Below, in pieces: positions 20,951-30,542 of a stretch of DNA of 64,000 nt. The stretch covers positions 1 through 64,000 of the forward strand of contig NZ_CAMFJS010000021.1 of the NCBI RefSeq assembly GCF_945956965.1. The letters run 5' to 3'. A program made the position numbers and the translations under genes. Below the pieces are notes generated by a model, which searched no databases, was not told the DNA's origin, and saw only the letters and a program-made list of their open reading frames with translations. This DNA is from an uncultured Roseateles sp. (GTDB lineage: Bacteria; Pseudomonadota; Gammaproteobacteria; Burkholderiales; Burkholderiaceae_C). How positions within the stretch are numbered: position 1 is the stretch's first letter; every line of letters begins with the position of its first letter.

Positions 20951-21080
20951 CTTCGCGCGACTGGCGATCAGGATCATGACGCCCTGCTACAGGGTGATGG
21001 TTTGAGGTGGTGGACCACCGGGGAGCGCGAACGGTTCATGGATTTGGTCCTGAACTGAATTTGCCGTTCGCCTGGGCCGT
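20951..21080 (+). promoter_or_regulatory. ZTP (ZMP/ZTP, pfl-motif) riboswitch upstream of glyA
   Basis: P1 TTCGCGC...GCGCGAA; conserved CGACTGGCGA, GGTGGACCACCGGGGAGCG; P3 CGAACGG...CCGTTCG with inner GTTCA...TGAAC; pseudoknot strand CGCCTGGGC; sits in glyA leader. Confidence 0.9.
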
Positions 21081-21087
21081 CCTGCAT

Positions 21088-21112
21088 GAAGACCTCGGAT
21101 GATGAGGTTTTT
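21088..21112 (+). terminator. Putative riboswitch expression-platform terminator
   Basis: ACCTC-GGATGAT-GAGGT followed by TTTT, extendable with G-U pairs, between riboswitch and glyA start. Confidence 0.55.
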
Positions 21113-21149
21113 ATCTGCAGCGACTCCACTTCTACCGCAAGCCACCATC

Positions 21150-22400
21150 ATGTTTGACCGCAGCACCTCCACACTTGCCCTCGTTGACCCCGACCTGTGG
21201 GCCGCCGTTCAGAACGAGAACAAGCGCCAAGAAGACCATATTGAACTGATTGCGTCTGAAAACTACACCTCGCCCGCCGTGATGCAGGCCCAGGGTAGCC
21301 AACTGACCAATAAGTACGCCGAAGGCTATCCCGGCAAGCGTTACTACGGCGGCTGCGAATACGTGGACGTGGTGGAACAACTGGCCATCGACCGCCTGAA
21401 GGAACTCTTCGGCGCGAACTACGCCAATGTGCAGCCCAATTCCGGCTCACAAGCCAACCAAGGCGTGTTCTTCGCCCTGCTGCAGCCCGGCGACACCATC
21501 ATGGGCATGAGCCTGGCCGAAGGCGGTCACCTGACCCACGGCATGGCCCTGAATATGAGCGGCAAGTGGTTCAACGTCATCTCTTACGGACTGAATGCCA
21601 AGGAAGAGATCGACTACGACGCCATGGAAGCCCTGGCTCGTGAAAAGAAGCCCAAGCTGATCATCGCTGGCGCTTCGGCCTACAGCCTGCGCATCGACTT
21701 CGAACGCTTTGGCAAGATCGCCAAGGAAATCGGCGCCTATTTCATGGTGGACATGGCGCATTACGCCGGTCTGATCGCCGCTGGCGTCTACCCCAACCCG
21801 GTGCCGCACGCCGATGTGGTGACCTCCACCACCCACAAGAGCCTGCGCGGCCCCCGTGGCGGCATCATCTTGTGCAATGACGAAGCCATTGCCAAGAAGA
21901 TCAACTCTGCCATCTTCCCCGGCATTCAAGGCGGCCCGTTGATGCATGTCATCGCAGGCAAGGCTGTGGCCTTCAAGGAAGCGCTGACGCCTGAGTTCAA
22001 GGCCTATCAGGCCCAAGTGGTCAAAAACGCCAAGGTTCTGGCGGAGACGCTGATCGAGCGCGGCTTGCGCATCGTCTCGGGCGGGACTGAAAGCCACGTC
22101 ATGCTGGTGGACCTGCGCCCTAAGAACCTGACCGGCAAGGAAGCCGAGGCCATCTTGGGTGCCGCCCACATGACTTGCAATAAGAACGGCATCCCCAACG
22201 ACCCGCAAAAGCCGATGGTGACCAGCGGTATCCGCCTGGGCACGCCCGCGATGACGACCCGCGGCTTCAAGGAAGAACAGGTTCGCATTACCGCCCACCT
22301 GATTGCCGACGTGTTGGACAAGCCGCACGACGAAGCCAATCTGGAAGCCGTGCGCGTCAAGGTTGCCGCGCTGACGCGCGACTTCCCGGTCTACCGCTAA
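21150..22400 (+). CDS. glyA: Serine hydroxymethyltransferase
   Basis: [44 protein letters not shown]..., [16 protein letters not shown] 21150. Confidence 0.98.
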   Translation: MFDRSTSTLALVDPDLWAAVQNENKRQEDHIELIASENYTSPAVMQAQGSQLTNKYAEGYPGKRYYGGCEYVDVVEQLAIDRLKELFGANYANVQPNSGSQANQGVFFALLQPGDTIMGMSLAEGGHLTHGMALNMSGKWFNVISYGLNAKEEIDYDAMEALAREKKPKLIIAGASAYSLRIDFERFGKIAKEIGAYFMVDMAHYAGLIAAGVYPNPVPHADVVTSTTHKSLRGPRGGIILCNDEAIAKKINSAIFPGIQGGPLMHVIAGKAVAFKEALTPEFKAYQAQVVKNAKVLAETLIERGLRIVSGGTESHVMLVDLRPKNLTGKEAEAILGAAHMTCNKNGIPNDPQKPMVTSGIRLGTPAMTTRGFKEEQVRITAHLIADVLDKPHDEANLEAVRVKVAALTRDFPVYR

Positions 22401-22421
22401 GCAGCAAAGGCCAGCCCGTCG

Positions 22422-22865
22422 ATGCGTTGTCCCTTTTGCAGTCATGGCGAAACCCAGGTCTCTGAGACCCGCGAATCGGATGAAGGCGATGTTGTACGAC
22501 GCCGGCGGCGCTGCCTCGGCTGTGACAAGCGCTTCACCACCTACGAGCGGGCCGAAATCGCCTTGCCCGTGGTGGTCAAAAAAGACGGCACCCGTGCCGA
22601 CTTCGATGTCAAAAAGTTGCGAGCCTCCATGCAACTGGCCCTGCGCAAGCGGCCCGTGAGCATTGAGCAGATCGATGCCGCCCTGGCACAGATCGAAGAA
22701 ACCCTGTTGACCAGCGGCGCCCGGGAATTGCCATCCACCCGACTAGGCGAGTTGGTGATGAGGGAGTTGAAGCGCATCGACAAAGTCGCCTATGTGCGCT
22801 TCGCCTCGGTTTACCGCAGCTTCGAAGACGTGGATGAGTTTCGCAAGCTGATCCGGGACATCTAA
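22422..22865 (+). CDS. nrdR: Transcriptional repressor NrdR
   Basis: [45 protein letters not shown] zinc ribbon plus ATP-cone. Confidence 0.97.
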   Translation: MRCPFCSHGETQVSETRESDEGDVVRRRRRCLGCDKRFTTYERAEIALPVVVKKDGTRADFDVKKLRASMQLALRKRPVSIEQIDAALAQIEETLLTSGARELPSTRLGELVMRELKRIDKVAYVRFASVYRSFEDVDEFRKLIRDI

Positions 22866-23034
22866 GCCCAGGCGCGTCAGGCCCATGCCACTTGGTCTGC
22901 TTTCGATAAATCGAAGTCGCCACCTCAACAAGCCCCCCACTTTTGGGGGTCCCCCTCCCCCCTTCGGTGGGACAGAAAGCGCCATTCCCGACGCCTAAAT
23001 TGTGTTCATGCCAATGAACATTTAGGAGTCCATC

Positions 23035-23571
23035 ATGGCCAATACCAAACACGCATCCCGCGGCATCAGCCTGGTCGAGGTCTGCGTTGGGCTGTGCATG
23101 AGCGGCATCTTGACCGCACAAGCAGTGCCTGCCTTTGAGCGCATGCAGCAACGACAGCGTTTGCAGCTTTCAGCGCAAGCCCTGATGACGGACATCCAGC
23201 AAGCACGCAGCGAGGCGGTACAAAGCGGCCAAACCGTGTATTTGCGTTTCAGCCAAAGCGCACAGGGCAGCTGCTACATCATGCACACCGGCACGTCTGG
23301 CCAATGCCGTTGCGACGATGGCGGCGTGGCCGCGTGCACCACCAAAGCGCAAATGATCAAACTGCAATGGCTGCCTGCCAGTCAAAAAGTTGCAATCAAC
23401 GCCAATGTTCAGCAACTCAGCTTCCAGGCGCGCCAGGGTACTGTTGCCTCCACCGGCAGTGTGGATGTTCAGATTGCCTCGGGCGAAAGCATTCGCCATG
23501 TGGTGAGCATTGCCGGGCGCGTTAGAAGCTGCAGCCCACAAGGCGCCATGGCTCAATTCACCACTTGCTAG
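23035..23571 (+). CDS. GspH/FimT family pseudopilin
   Basis: GISLVEVCVGLCMSGILTAQAVPAFERMQQRQRLQLSAQALMTDIQQARSEAVQ; divergent prepilin N-terminus. Confidence 0.75.
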   Translation: MANTKHASRGISLVEVCVGLCMSGILTAQAVPAFERMQQRQRLQLSAQALMTDIQQARSEAVQSGQTVYLRFSQSAQGSCYIMHTGTSGQCRCDDGGVAACTTKAQMIKLQWLPASQKVAINANVQQLSFQARQGTVASTGSVDVQIASGESIRHVVSIAGRVRSCSPQGAMAQFTTC

Positions 23572-23765
23572 CGGCGCCCCGGCACTGATGGCTCAACGAT
23601 ACATCGACGCGGCGCCTTCGATGAAATCTGCGGCTTGGCGAAGAATTACCAATCCGACGCCATAAAGGTCACCCAATAGCGTGTGATTCGACAAACGCGC
23701 CAGATTGAGCGACAAGCGGTAAACCACCTACACCCGTCGCCACACTCGCTTCCCATAATCAAATC

Positions 23766-24269
23766 ATGCCAAGCAGCCGACGCCATTTCAGCGATGCGTT
23801 CGACTCGCAGTTCCTGCGAGCAGGCTTCAGCTTGGTTGAGGTGATGATCACGCTGGTCATCGTTGCCGTCCTGGCCCTGGTCGCCCTACCCGCTTTCCAA
23901 AAACAGATTGCAAAAGGCAGGCGCGCCGACGCGATCGGTGCTTTGTCGACCATTGTTCAGGCGCAGGAGCGCCTGCGCAGCAACCGGGGTAGTTATGCCT
24001 CGACGATGGAGGATGCCGAACTCGCAAAACTGGCCTTCACAAACAACTTGACACCCAAGAGGCACTACCAGCTCAGCCTTGTTGGGCTTGGCAATCCGCC
24101 GGACTTCACCTTTGGGTTCATTGCCCGGGCGGCCGTAAGCAGCGATTCGCCTCAGACTTACGACAGCGACTGCGCCACCATGTTCATCCAGCTCCGCGGA
24201 GGCAATATGACCTATGGTGCGACCGACAGCGCGGGCAGCGACAGCAGCCGAAAATGTTGGCCACGCTGA
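23766..24269 (+). CDS. Type IV pilin / PilE-like minor pilin
   Basis: GFSLVEVMITLVIVAVLALVALPAFQKQIAKGRRADAIGALSTIVQAQERLRSNRGSYA. Confidence 0.85.
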   Translation: MPSSRRHFSDAFDSQFLRAGFSLVEVMITLVIVAVLALVALPAFQKQIAKGRRADAIGALSTIVQAQERLRSNRGSYASTMEDAELAKLAFTNNLTPKRHYQLSLVGLGNPPDFTFGFIARAAVSSDSPQTYDSDCATMFIQLRGGNMTYGATDSAGSDSSRKCWPR

Positions 24270-24835
24270 AACGCAACGCCCTATCCGGCTTGACCTTGGT
24301 CGAGTTGATGATTGTTATTGCCATCTTGGGCATTGTGTTGGCCGTGGCCACCCCCTCCTTCATTGATCTGCTGAACAGGCGCCGCGTGCAGTTGGTCGCC
24401 ACCAACATCAGCAATGACCTGGCATTCGCGCGGGCTGAATCGGGCTTGCGCCCGGACAACGTCATCGTCTATTTCAAGAAGACGCTCACCATGAGTTGCT
24501 ACACCATTGCCTATGGCAAAGGGCAATTCGGGAGCTGCGACTGCACTCAAGCACCGGGCTCAGCCTGCAATCCAGCCTTGACAAGCATTCGAGAGCTGAA
24601 GACAGAGCAGGTGCTGGATAGTTCGGGCGTCATATTTGTCGCCACAGGAGACTGGCCGGCCTGGGCCGCCAATCGCTTCGCCTTTGTCGCCCCACAGATG
24701 TTGCCGACCTATAGCAACGTCGCCATCACCGTGACGGGAACTGGTGGCAGCAAGATGCGGGTACAGCTCAATGGAATGGGGCGCGTCCAGATGTGCAGCC
24801 CGAACGGAAGCTTCAGCGGGGTGCCCCAATGCTGA
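24254..24835 (+). CDS. GspH/FimT (FimU-like) pseudopilin
   Basis: GLTLVELMIVIAILGIVLAVATPSFIDLLNRRRVQLVATNISNDLAFARAESG. Confidence 0.85.
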   Translation: MLATLKRNALSGLTLVELMIVIAILGIVLAVATPSFIDLLNRRRVQLVATNISNDLAFARAESGLRPDNVIVYFKKTLTMSCYTIAYGKGQFGSCDCTQAPGSACNPALTSIRELKTEQVLDSSGVIFVATGDWPAWAANRFAFVAPQMLPTYSNVAITVTGTGGSKMRVQLNGMGRVQMCSPNGSFSGVPQC

Positions 24836-25563
24836 GCCAAGGCCTGCCCACAAGGGGCCGCGCACATGATCAGCGAGGCCTAAGCCTGATAGAAATGATG
24901 GTGGGCATCACGGTCGGCATGATCGTGGTGGCAGGCGCCAGCGTCATGCTCACCCAACAACTGGCTGAGCACCGCCGTTTGGTGCTAGAAACCCAGATTC
25001 AGCAGGATCTACGCGCCGCCTCTGACTTGATTTTGAGAGAGTTGCGTCGCGGAGGCGCCCATGCTGTCGCCGAGCGCTTGGTCTGGGCACCCGGGGCCGG
25101 CATCGCCGCCCCCATCGGCAACGACTATGCCAAACAAACGGCGGTGACCGCAACGCAGAACCAAGTCACCTACAGCTACTCTAGCCATGACGACCGCGCG
25201 GGCCCCAACCCGCTCAACCCTGAAGACAATTTATCCGCCAATAACGAACGCTTCGGTTTTCGGGTCAGCAATCAAACGCTGCAGTTCATGCTGGGCAATG
25301 GCAATTGGCAACCGCTGACCGACCCACAAACGCTGCTGATTACCAATTTCACGATTCAGCAGCAGAGTCAAAGCGTCTCGCTCATCGACAGCTGCGAAAA
25401 CTCGACTTGCCCGCCGGGCAGCGCTACCTGCCCTCCCATGATGGTGGTCAAGCGCTTTGACGTCAGCTTGACCGGCAAAGCAGCTCACGACGACCAAGTG
25501 CAGCGCACGCTCAAGGTCAGCAGCCGCATGCGCAACGACGAGATCACCGGAGCTTGCCCATGA
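24829..25563 (+). CDS. PilW-like type IV pilus minor pilin
   Basis: GLSLIEMMVGITVGMIVVAGASVMLTQQLAEHRRLVLETQIQQDLRAASDLILRELRRGG; ATG at 24829. Confidence 0.8.
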   Translation: MLSQGLPTRGRAHDQRGLSLIEMMVGITVGMIVVAGASVMLTQQLAEHRRLVLETQIQQDLRAASDLILRELRRGGAHAVAERLVWAPGAGIAAPIGNDYAKQTAVTATQNQVTYSYSSHDDRAGPNPLNPEDNLSANNERFGFRVSNQTLQFMLGNGNWQPLTDPQTLLITNFTIQQQSQSVSLIDSCENSTCPPGSATCPPMMVVKRFDVSLTGKAAHDDQVQRTLKVSSRMRNDEITGACP

Positions 25564-26882
25564 GGTGCCCGGCCTCAGTCGCGAACGCATGGGCGACCCG
25601 TTCAGCGAAGTCAGGGCAAGCTGGCGCAGCGACCCTGGTGGTGGTCATGGTGCTGTTTCTGATCATGGCCATGATGGCGGCCTTTGGCAGCCGCAATCTG
25701 ATCTTCGAGCAGCGCGTGGCCAGCAATTACTACCGCGCCGGTGTGGCGCTGGAGGTGGCCGAAGCCGGCATTGAATGGGGGCTAGCCCAGCTCAACGGCC
25801 TCAATATCGATACCGCCTGCATGCCCAACGGCGCGGGACCGAGCACCTTCAGGCGTCGCTACCTCACGATCGACCCGACAAACCGAAACATCACACCGGT
25901 CTATGCACCGACCGCGACAACGGACTGCGTTCGCAACAATGCCCTGGGTTGGGTTTGCCAATGCCCAGCAGGGCCGCTGCCAGCCCGGCTGCCACTACCA
26001 AGCGGAAATCAGATGCAGCCCCGGTTTGCGCTCGGCTTTCACCCCATCGCGACGCCGGTCGACCGGCCCGGCGTGGTGCGCCTCTACAGCCAAGGCTGCA
26101 CCGACAGTGGCACCGCCAATTGCACGATCAATAGCCAGTTCGCCCGCGAAGCTTCACTGGGCATGTCCAACGTCACCGCTGACATCGCCCTGGTCAGCGC
26201 GCTAAAAACGCCGCCGGTGACGCCGCTGGTGGTCAGCGGCCCATTAGACCTTGGCGCCAATGGCATCGGCCTTCACAACAGTGAGCCTCGCAACAGCGGC
26301 CTGCTCTTAACTACCGGTGCAGCTCTACCCAACTTCACAGGCGTCGCCGGAGACCGCCTCGAAAGCCTGCCTGGCACACCAGGCATCCAGGCCATGTTGG
26401 GCAATGACCCAGGCTTGAACAATGCCAGCGCAACCCAGGTCTTCAAGCAGTATTTCGGCATGGGCATGGCCAGTTATCGCGACCAACCGGCCATGCGCAT
26501 GATGAGTTGCCCGCAGGGCGACTGCGGCGCCGTTCTGCTCGCCGCCTATAACAGCGGCGCGCGTCTTGCTTGGGTAGACGGGCCTTTGACCATCAGCAGC
26601 AATATCACCCTCGGCACCGCCACCAGCCCCATGCTCATCGTGGCCAACGGGGCCGTCACGCTGAATGGCCCCATGCAGTTGACCGGCCTGCTTTTCAGCA
26701 ATGGGGATCTGAACTGGGACAACAGCAGCGGCATGCCCGCCCTGCTGACGGGCGCGCTGATCGTGGCGGGCCGTATGTCGGTCAACGGCACGGTTGATCT
26801 TTGGTACCAGGCCGCTGTGATGGATGAATTAAGCAATCGCGCGGGCAGTTTTGTTCGCATCCCAGGCGGCTGGTGGAACTGA
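25560..26882 (+). CDS. PilX-like minor pilin/assembly protein, unusually long C-terminus
   Basis: AATLVVVMVLFLIMAMMAAFGSRNLIFEQRVASNYYRAGVALEVAEAGIEWGLAQLNG; ATGA overlap with PilW. Confidence 0.75.
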   Translation: MRCPASVANAWATRSAKSGQAGAATLVVVMVLFLIMAMMAAFGSRNLIFEQRVASNYYRAGVALEVAEAGIEWGLAQLNGLNIDTACMPNGAGPSTFRRRYLTIDPTNRNITPVYAPTATTDCVRNNALGWVCQCPAGPLPARLPLPSGNQMQPRFALGFHPIATPVDRPGVVRLYSQGCTDSGTANCTINSQFAREASLGMSNVTADIALVSALKTPPVTPLVVSGPLDLGANGIGLHNSEPRNSGLLLTTGAALPNFTGVAGDRLESLPGTPGIQAMLGNDPGLNNASATQVFKQYFGMGMASYRDQPAMRMMSCPQGDCGAVLLAAYNSGARLAWVDGPLTISSNITLGTATSPMLIVANGAVTLNGPMQLTGLLFSNGDLNWDNSSGMPALLTGALIVAGRMSVNGTVDLWYQAAVMDELSNRAGSFVRIPGGWWN

Positions 26883-26883
26883 G

Positions 26884-28107
26884 ATGAACAAGGTCGCGCC
26901 TCATTCCGCTCCTGACCGAAAGTTAGCGAACAGCGAAATGCGGGGCGTTGCCTTGTTGGAAGCCCTGGTGGCGCTACTCATCATGGCCTTTGGCATGTTG
27001 GCGCTGGCGGGCCTGCAAAGCAATCTGCGCCAAAGCGCTGATCTGGCCAAACAGCGCGGTGAAGCGGTTCGCCTGGGTCAGCAGGAAATGGAGCGGCTGC
27101 GCAGCTTCAGCCAGGTGTCCTCACCCAACCCGCCCAATGCGCTGGTGCGCGCCTATGAGGACATCACCGAACCACCGAACGGCATCGCCGGAACTTTCAG
27201 CGCAGACACCAACACCAGCTTCACCGTCTCTCGCCAAGTGACTGACATTGCCGAGCCGCCCCAAAAAGCGCTGCGCATCAACGTCAGTTGGACAGACCGC
27301 ACAGAAGGTCAGCAATTCATCACCCTCGACAGCATCCTCTCCCGCACCGACCCCATACTCAGTGGCGGCTTGAGCTTGAGCAGCAAGGCGCCAAGTTCTC
27401 GTCGGCCCAGCAATCGGGACGGCAATATTCCGACCCCAGCCAAAGACCTGGGCAATGGCAGCAGCGCCTTCAAACCGCTGCCTGGGGGCGAAGTGGTGTG
27501 GGTATTCAACAATCTGACCGGCGTCATCACCGGCATCTGCAATATCCCCGCCAAGCCAATGGCCGATTTGGTCGCGGCGGATGTGGACTCATGCAAGAGC
27601 AACACCCTAGGCTATTTGCTCAGTGGCTTCGTCAGCTTTTCCGATGCCTCGCCCAGTGACCCTGGCAAACCGCAAGGCTTGGCCCTGCCGATGGATTTGA
27701 GCCTGGCCTTGACCCAATCCAGCGCACTGACACCCAGCTACCAGTGCTTCAACAACGCCCCCATCACCTCACCCTCAACCCAAACCTTCGTCGCGTATTA
27801 CTGCATCGTCTACCCGAATGCCGATACACCGCCGATCTGGTCGGGCCAACTCACACTCACCGATATCCCATTGACCGGCATTGGCGCGCGCACCATCTGC
27901 CGCTACAGCGCTGACTACGACGGCAATGGCAGCATCGGCAATGCCGAGCACCCCTTGGTCTACACCAAGGTCTCAGCTTCGCTCTCGCGCCAGAACTTTC
28001 TAGTGATTCCCGGCACCGAGACTTGCCCCGTGGGCCACGGCATTGACGCCAGCCAGGGCTTCTTCAGCAATACCGCCACCGTCCGGCATCAGCCCAACGG
28101 CATCTAG
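26884..28107 (+). CDS. PilV-like type IV pilus modification/minor pilin
   Basis: MRGVALLEALVALLIMAFGMLALAGLQSNLRQSADLAKQRGEAVRLGQQEMERLRSF. Confidence 0.8.
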   Translation: MNKVAPHSAPDRKLANSEMRGVALLEALVALLIMAFGMLALAGLQSNLRQSADLAKQRGEAVRLGQQEMERLRSFSQVSSPNPPNALVRAYEDITEPPNGIAGTFSADTNTSFTVSRQVTDIAEPPQKALRINVSWTDRTEGQQFITLDSILSRTDPILSGGLSLSSKAPSSRRPSNRDGNIPTPAKDLGNGSSAFKPLPGGEVVWVFNNLTGVITGICNIPAKPMADLVAADVDSCKSNTLGYLLSGFVSFSDASPSDPGKPQGLALPMDLSLALTQSSALTPSYQCFNNAPITSPSTQTFVAYYCIVYPNADTPPIWSGQLTLTDIPLTGIGARTICRYSADYDGNGSIGNAEHPLVYTKVSASLSRQNFLVIPGTETCPVGHGIDASQGFFSNTATVRHQPNGI

Positions 28108-28302
28108 GCGCATTGCACAAAGCCGTGCGAATGGCGTCCAGCTGAACTTTTGCGCTTTTCTTGTCGGAACGAGTTGCCGCGCCACTCACCCTTTTGGCCG
28201 GCCATCCCTAAGCAACCCACCAGACCCTGAGACAATCCTCCTTTTGCCCGTCGGCCGAGCCGGCGGGCATTTCCGCACTACCGGCGTACAAGGATTGCAG
28301 CA

Positions 28303-29328
28303 GTGTTCAAGAACCTGATGGTTTACCGCATCGGCCCCAATTGGCAGGCCACCGTGGCACAGATTGAAGAAGCGCTTGAGAAGCAGATTTTCGTGGAATG
28401 TGGCGCCACGCAAGCCCAATCCATGGGCTGGACCCCGCCGCGCGGCATCCCCCACGCCCCCCTGGTCGAAGACGTTGGCGGCCACTGGATCTTGAAGCTG
28501 ATGCTGGAGCAGCGTGTGCTGCCCAGCTCGGTGGTAAAGCGCCGTGTCGATGAGATGGCGGCCCGGGTGGAACAGGAAACCGGCCGCAAGCCCGGCAAAA
28601 AGGTCAGCAAAGAATTGAAAGAGCAAGCCACGCTCGAGTTGCTGCCCATGGCCTTCACCAAGCAGTCCAGCATCCGCGTCTGGATCGCCCCGGCCCAGCA
28701 ACTGCTGATGATCGATGCCGGCAGTGCCAGCCGTGCCGAGGAAGTGGTCACCCTGCTGATCAAGGAACTCGCCGGTCTGAATCTGCACTTGATTCAAACC
28801 GCCGAGTCGCCCGCCGTGTGCATGGCCGCCTGGCTGATGGACGGCGTGCCGCCCGAAGGCTTCACCATCGACCGCGAGTGCGAACTCAAGAGTGCGGACG
28901 AGATGAAGTCCGTGGTGCGCTATGCCCGCCACTCCCTGGACATTGACGAGGTGCGCCAGCACCTGGCCGGCGGCAAGGCACCCACCCGCCTGGCCATGAG
29001 CTGGAGGGACCGGGTGTCCTTCATGCTCACCGACACCATGCAGATCAAAAAGATCAGCTTCTTGGATGTGGTGTTTGAAGGCCGCGAGTCCGCTGACAAG
29101 GACGAGGCCTTTGACGCCGACGCGGCCATTGCCACCGGCGAGCTGTGCAAGCTGATCCCCGAGCTGATCGACGGCCTGGGCGGCGAGCATGACTTCCTGG
29201 CGGCTGGCGCCGCGTTGGCCGCCCTGCCGCCCTCCTTGAGCGCTGAGCCAAGCGGTGAGCCAGCGAGCGAAACGCCTGCAGCGACAGCTTCCGCCACCAC
29301 CACGCTCGAAACCGCCCCCTGGGATTGA
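28303..29328 (+). CDS. rdgC: Recombination-associated protein RdgC
   Basis: MFKNLMVYRIGPNWQATVAQIEEALEKQIFVECGATQAQSMGWTPPRG; GTG start. Confidence 0.95.
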   Translation: MFKNLMVYRIGPNWQATVAQIEEALEKQIFVECGATQAQSMGWTPPRGIPHAPLVEDVGGHWILKLMLEQRVLPSSVVKRRVDEMAARVEQETGRKPGKKVSKELKEQATLELLPMAFTKQSSIRVWIAPAQQLLMIDAGSASRAEEVVTLLIKELAGLNLHLIQTAESPAVCMAAWLMDGVPPEGFTIDRECELKSADEMKSVVRYARHSLDIDEVRQHLAGGKAPTRLAMSWRDRVSFMLTDTMQIKKISFLDVVFEGRESADKDEAFDADAAIATGELCKLIPELIDGLGGEHDFLAAGAALAALPPSLSAEPSGEPASETPAATASATTTLETAPWD

Positions 29329-29332
29329 TGCC

Positions 29333-30499
29333 ATGAGCGCGCCCCAGCACCACCATCATCACCAAAGCGCACTCAGCGCCATGCAGCACGCCCTGTCCCT
29401 GGCCGAGCAGGCCGTGGGCCTGACGGAGCCCAACCCACGGGTGGGGTGCGTCATCGTCGATGCGCAGGGACTGGTGCTGGGCACTGGCCACACCCAAGCC
29501 GCCGGCCAGGCGCATGCCGAGGTGATGGCGCTGCGCGATGCGCAGGCGCGCGGTGCGGATGTGCGCGGTGCCACCGCCTACGTCACACTGGAACCTTGCT
29601 CGCATCAAGGTCGCACAGGCCCCTGCTGCGACGCCCTGATCCAGGCCGGCCTGGCCAAGGTGGTGGCCGCCATCGGCGACCCCAACCCCCAAGTGGCAGG
29701 CCAAGGCATGGCCCGCCTGGCGGCCGCCGGTGTGCAGACCGAGCTGGGTTTGCTGGCGGAACAAGCCCGCGAGCTCAATATCGGCTTCTTCTCCCGCATG
29801 CAGCGCGGCAGACCCTTTGTGCGCCTGAAGATCGCCGCCTCGCTGGACGGCCAAACCGCCCTGGCCAATGGCCAAAGCCAATGGATCACCGGCCTGCCCG
29901 CACGCACCGACGGCCATGCCTGGCGCAAGCGCGCCGGCGCGGTGCTGAGCGGCATCGGCACCGTACGCGAGGACGACCCGCGCCTGGACGTGCGACTGGT
30001 GCCCTGCGCGATGCAGCCGCTGCGTGTGGTGATCGACTCGCGCCTGGAAATGTCGCCCGGCGCCAAGCTGCTGAGTGAGCCCGGCGGGCCGGTGCTGATT
30101 TTTTGCGCACTGGAAGAAGCCCAATTGAATGGCGATGGCCCGGCAGCAGCCTCGGCCGCTGCCTTGCGCGCGGCCGGTGCCAAGCTGCAAAGCATCGGCA
30201 ATGGACAAGGCAAGGTGGACTTGAGCGCGGCCCTGCATGAACTGGGCCGTCGCGGCATCAATGAGTTGCATATCGAGGCGGGCGAAAAACTCAACGGCTC
30301 GCTGCTACGCGCCGGTTTGGTGGACGAATTGCTGGTTTACCTGGCGCCCAAGCTGCTGGGCCGCGGCCGCGGCATGGCGGATTTGGGTGGGCTCACCCAG
30401 CTGCAAGACGCATTGAATTGGCAGTGGTTGGACTGCGTGCCGGTGGGCGATGACCTGCGCCTGCGGGCGCGCCGCGCGCCGACCGAAGCCAAACTCTAG
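29333..30499 (+). CDS. ribD: Bifunctional diaminohydroxyphosphoribosylaminopyrimidine deaminase / 5-amino-6-(5-phosphoribosylamino)uracil reductase
   Basis: EPNPRVGCVIVD, GQAHAEVMAL, YVTLEPCSHQGRTGPCCDALI, KIAASLDGQTALANGQSQWITG. Confidence 0.97.
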   Translation: MSAPQHHHHHQSALSAMQHALSLAEQAVGLTEPNPRVGCVIVDAQGLVLGTGHTQAAGQAHAEVMALRDAQARGADVRGATAYVTLEPCSHQGRTGPCCDALIQAGLAKVVAAIGDPNPQVAGQGMARLAAAGVQTELGLLAEQARELNIGFFSRMQRGRPFVRLKIAASLDGQTALANGQSQWITGLPARTDGHAWRKRAGAVLSGIGTVREDDPRLDVRLVPCAMQPLRVVIDSRLEMSPGAKLLSEPGGPVLIFCALEEAQLNGDGPAAASAAALRAAGAKLQSIGNGQGKVDLSAALHELGRRGINELHIEAGEKLNGSLLRAGLVDELLVYLAPKLLGRGRGMADLGGLTQLQDALNWQWLDCVPVGDDLRLRARRAPTEAKL

Positions 30500-30542
30500 G
30501 CCCTACGCCAGCAAGGCGGCCGAGGCCGCCTACAATCGGGGG

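Noticed and set aside
21447-22634. 395-aa reverse ORF across glyA/nrdR
   Set aside because: Fully antisense to conserved genes; shadow ORF
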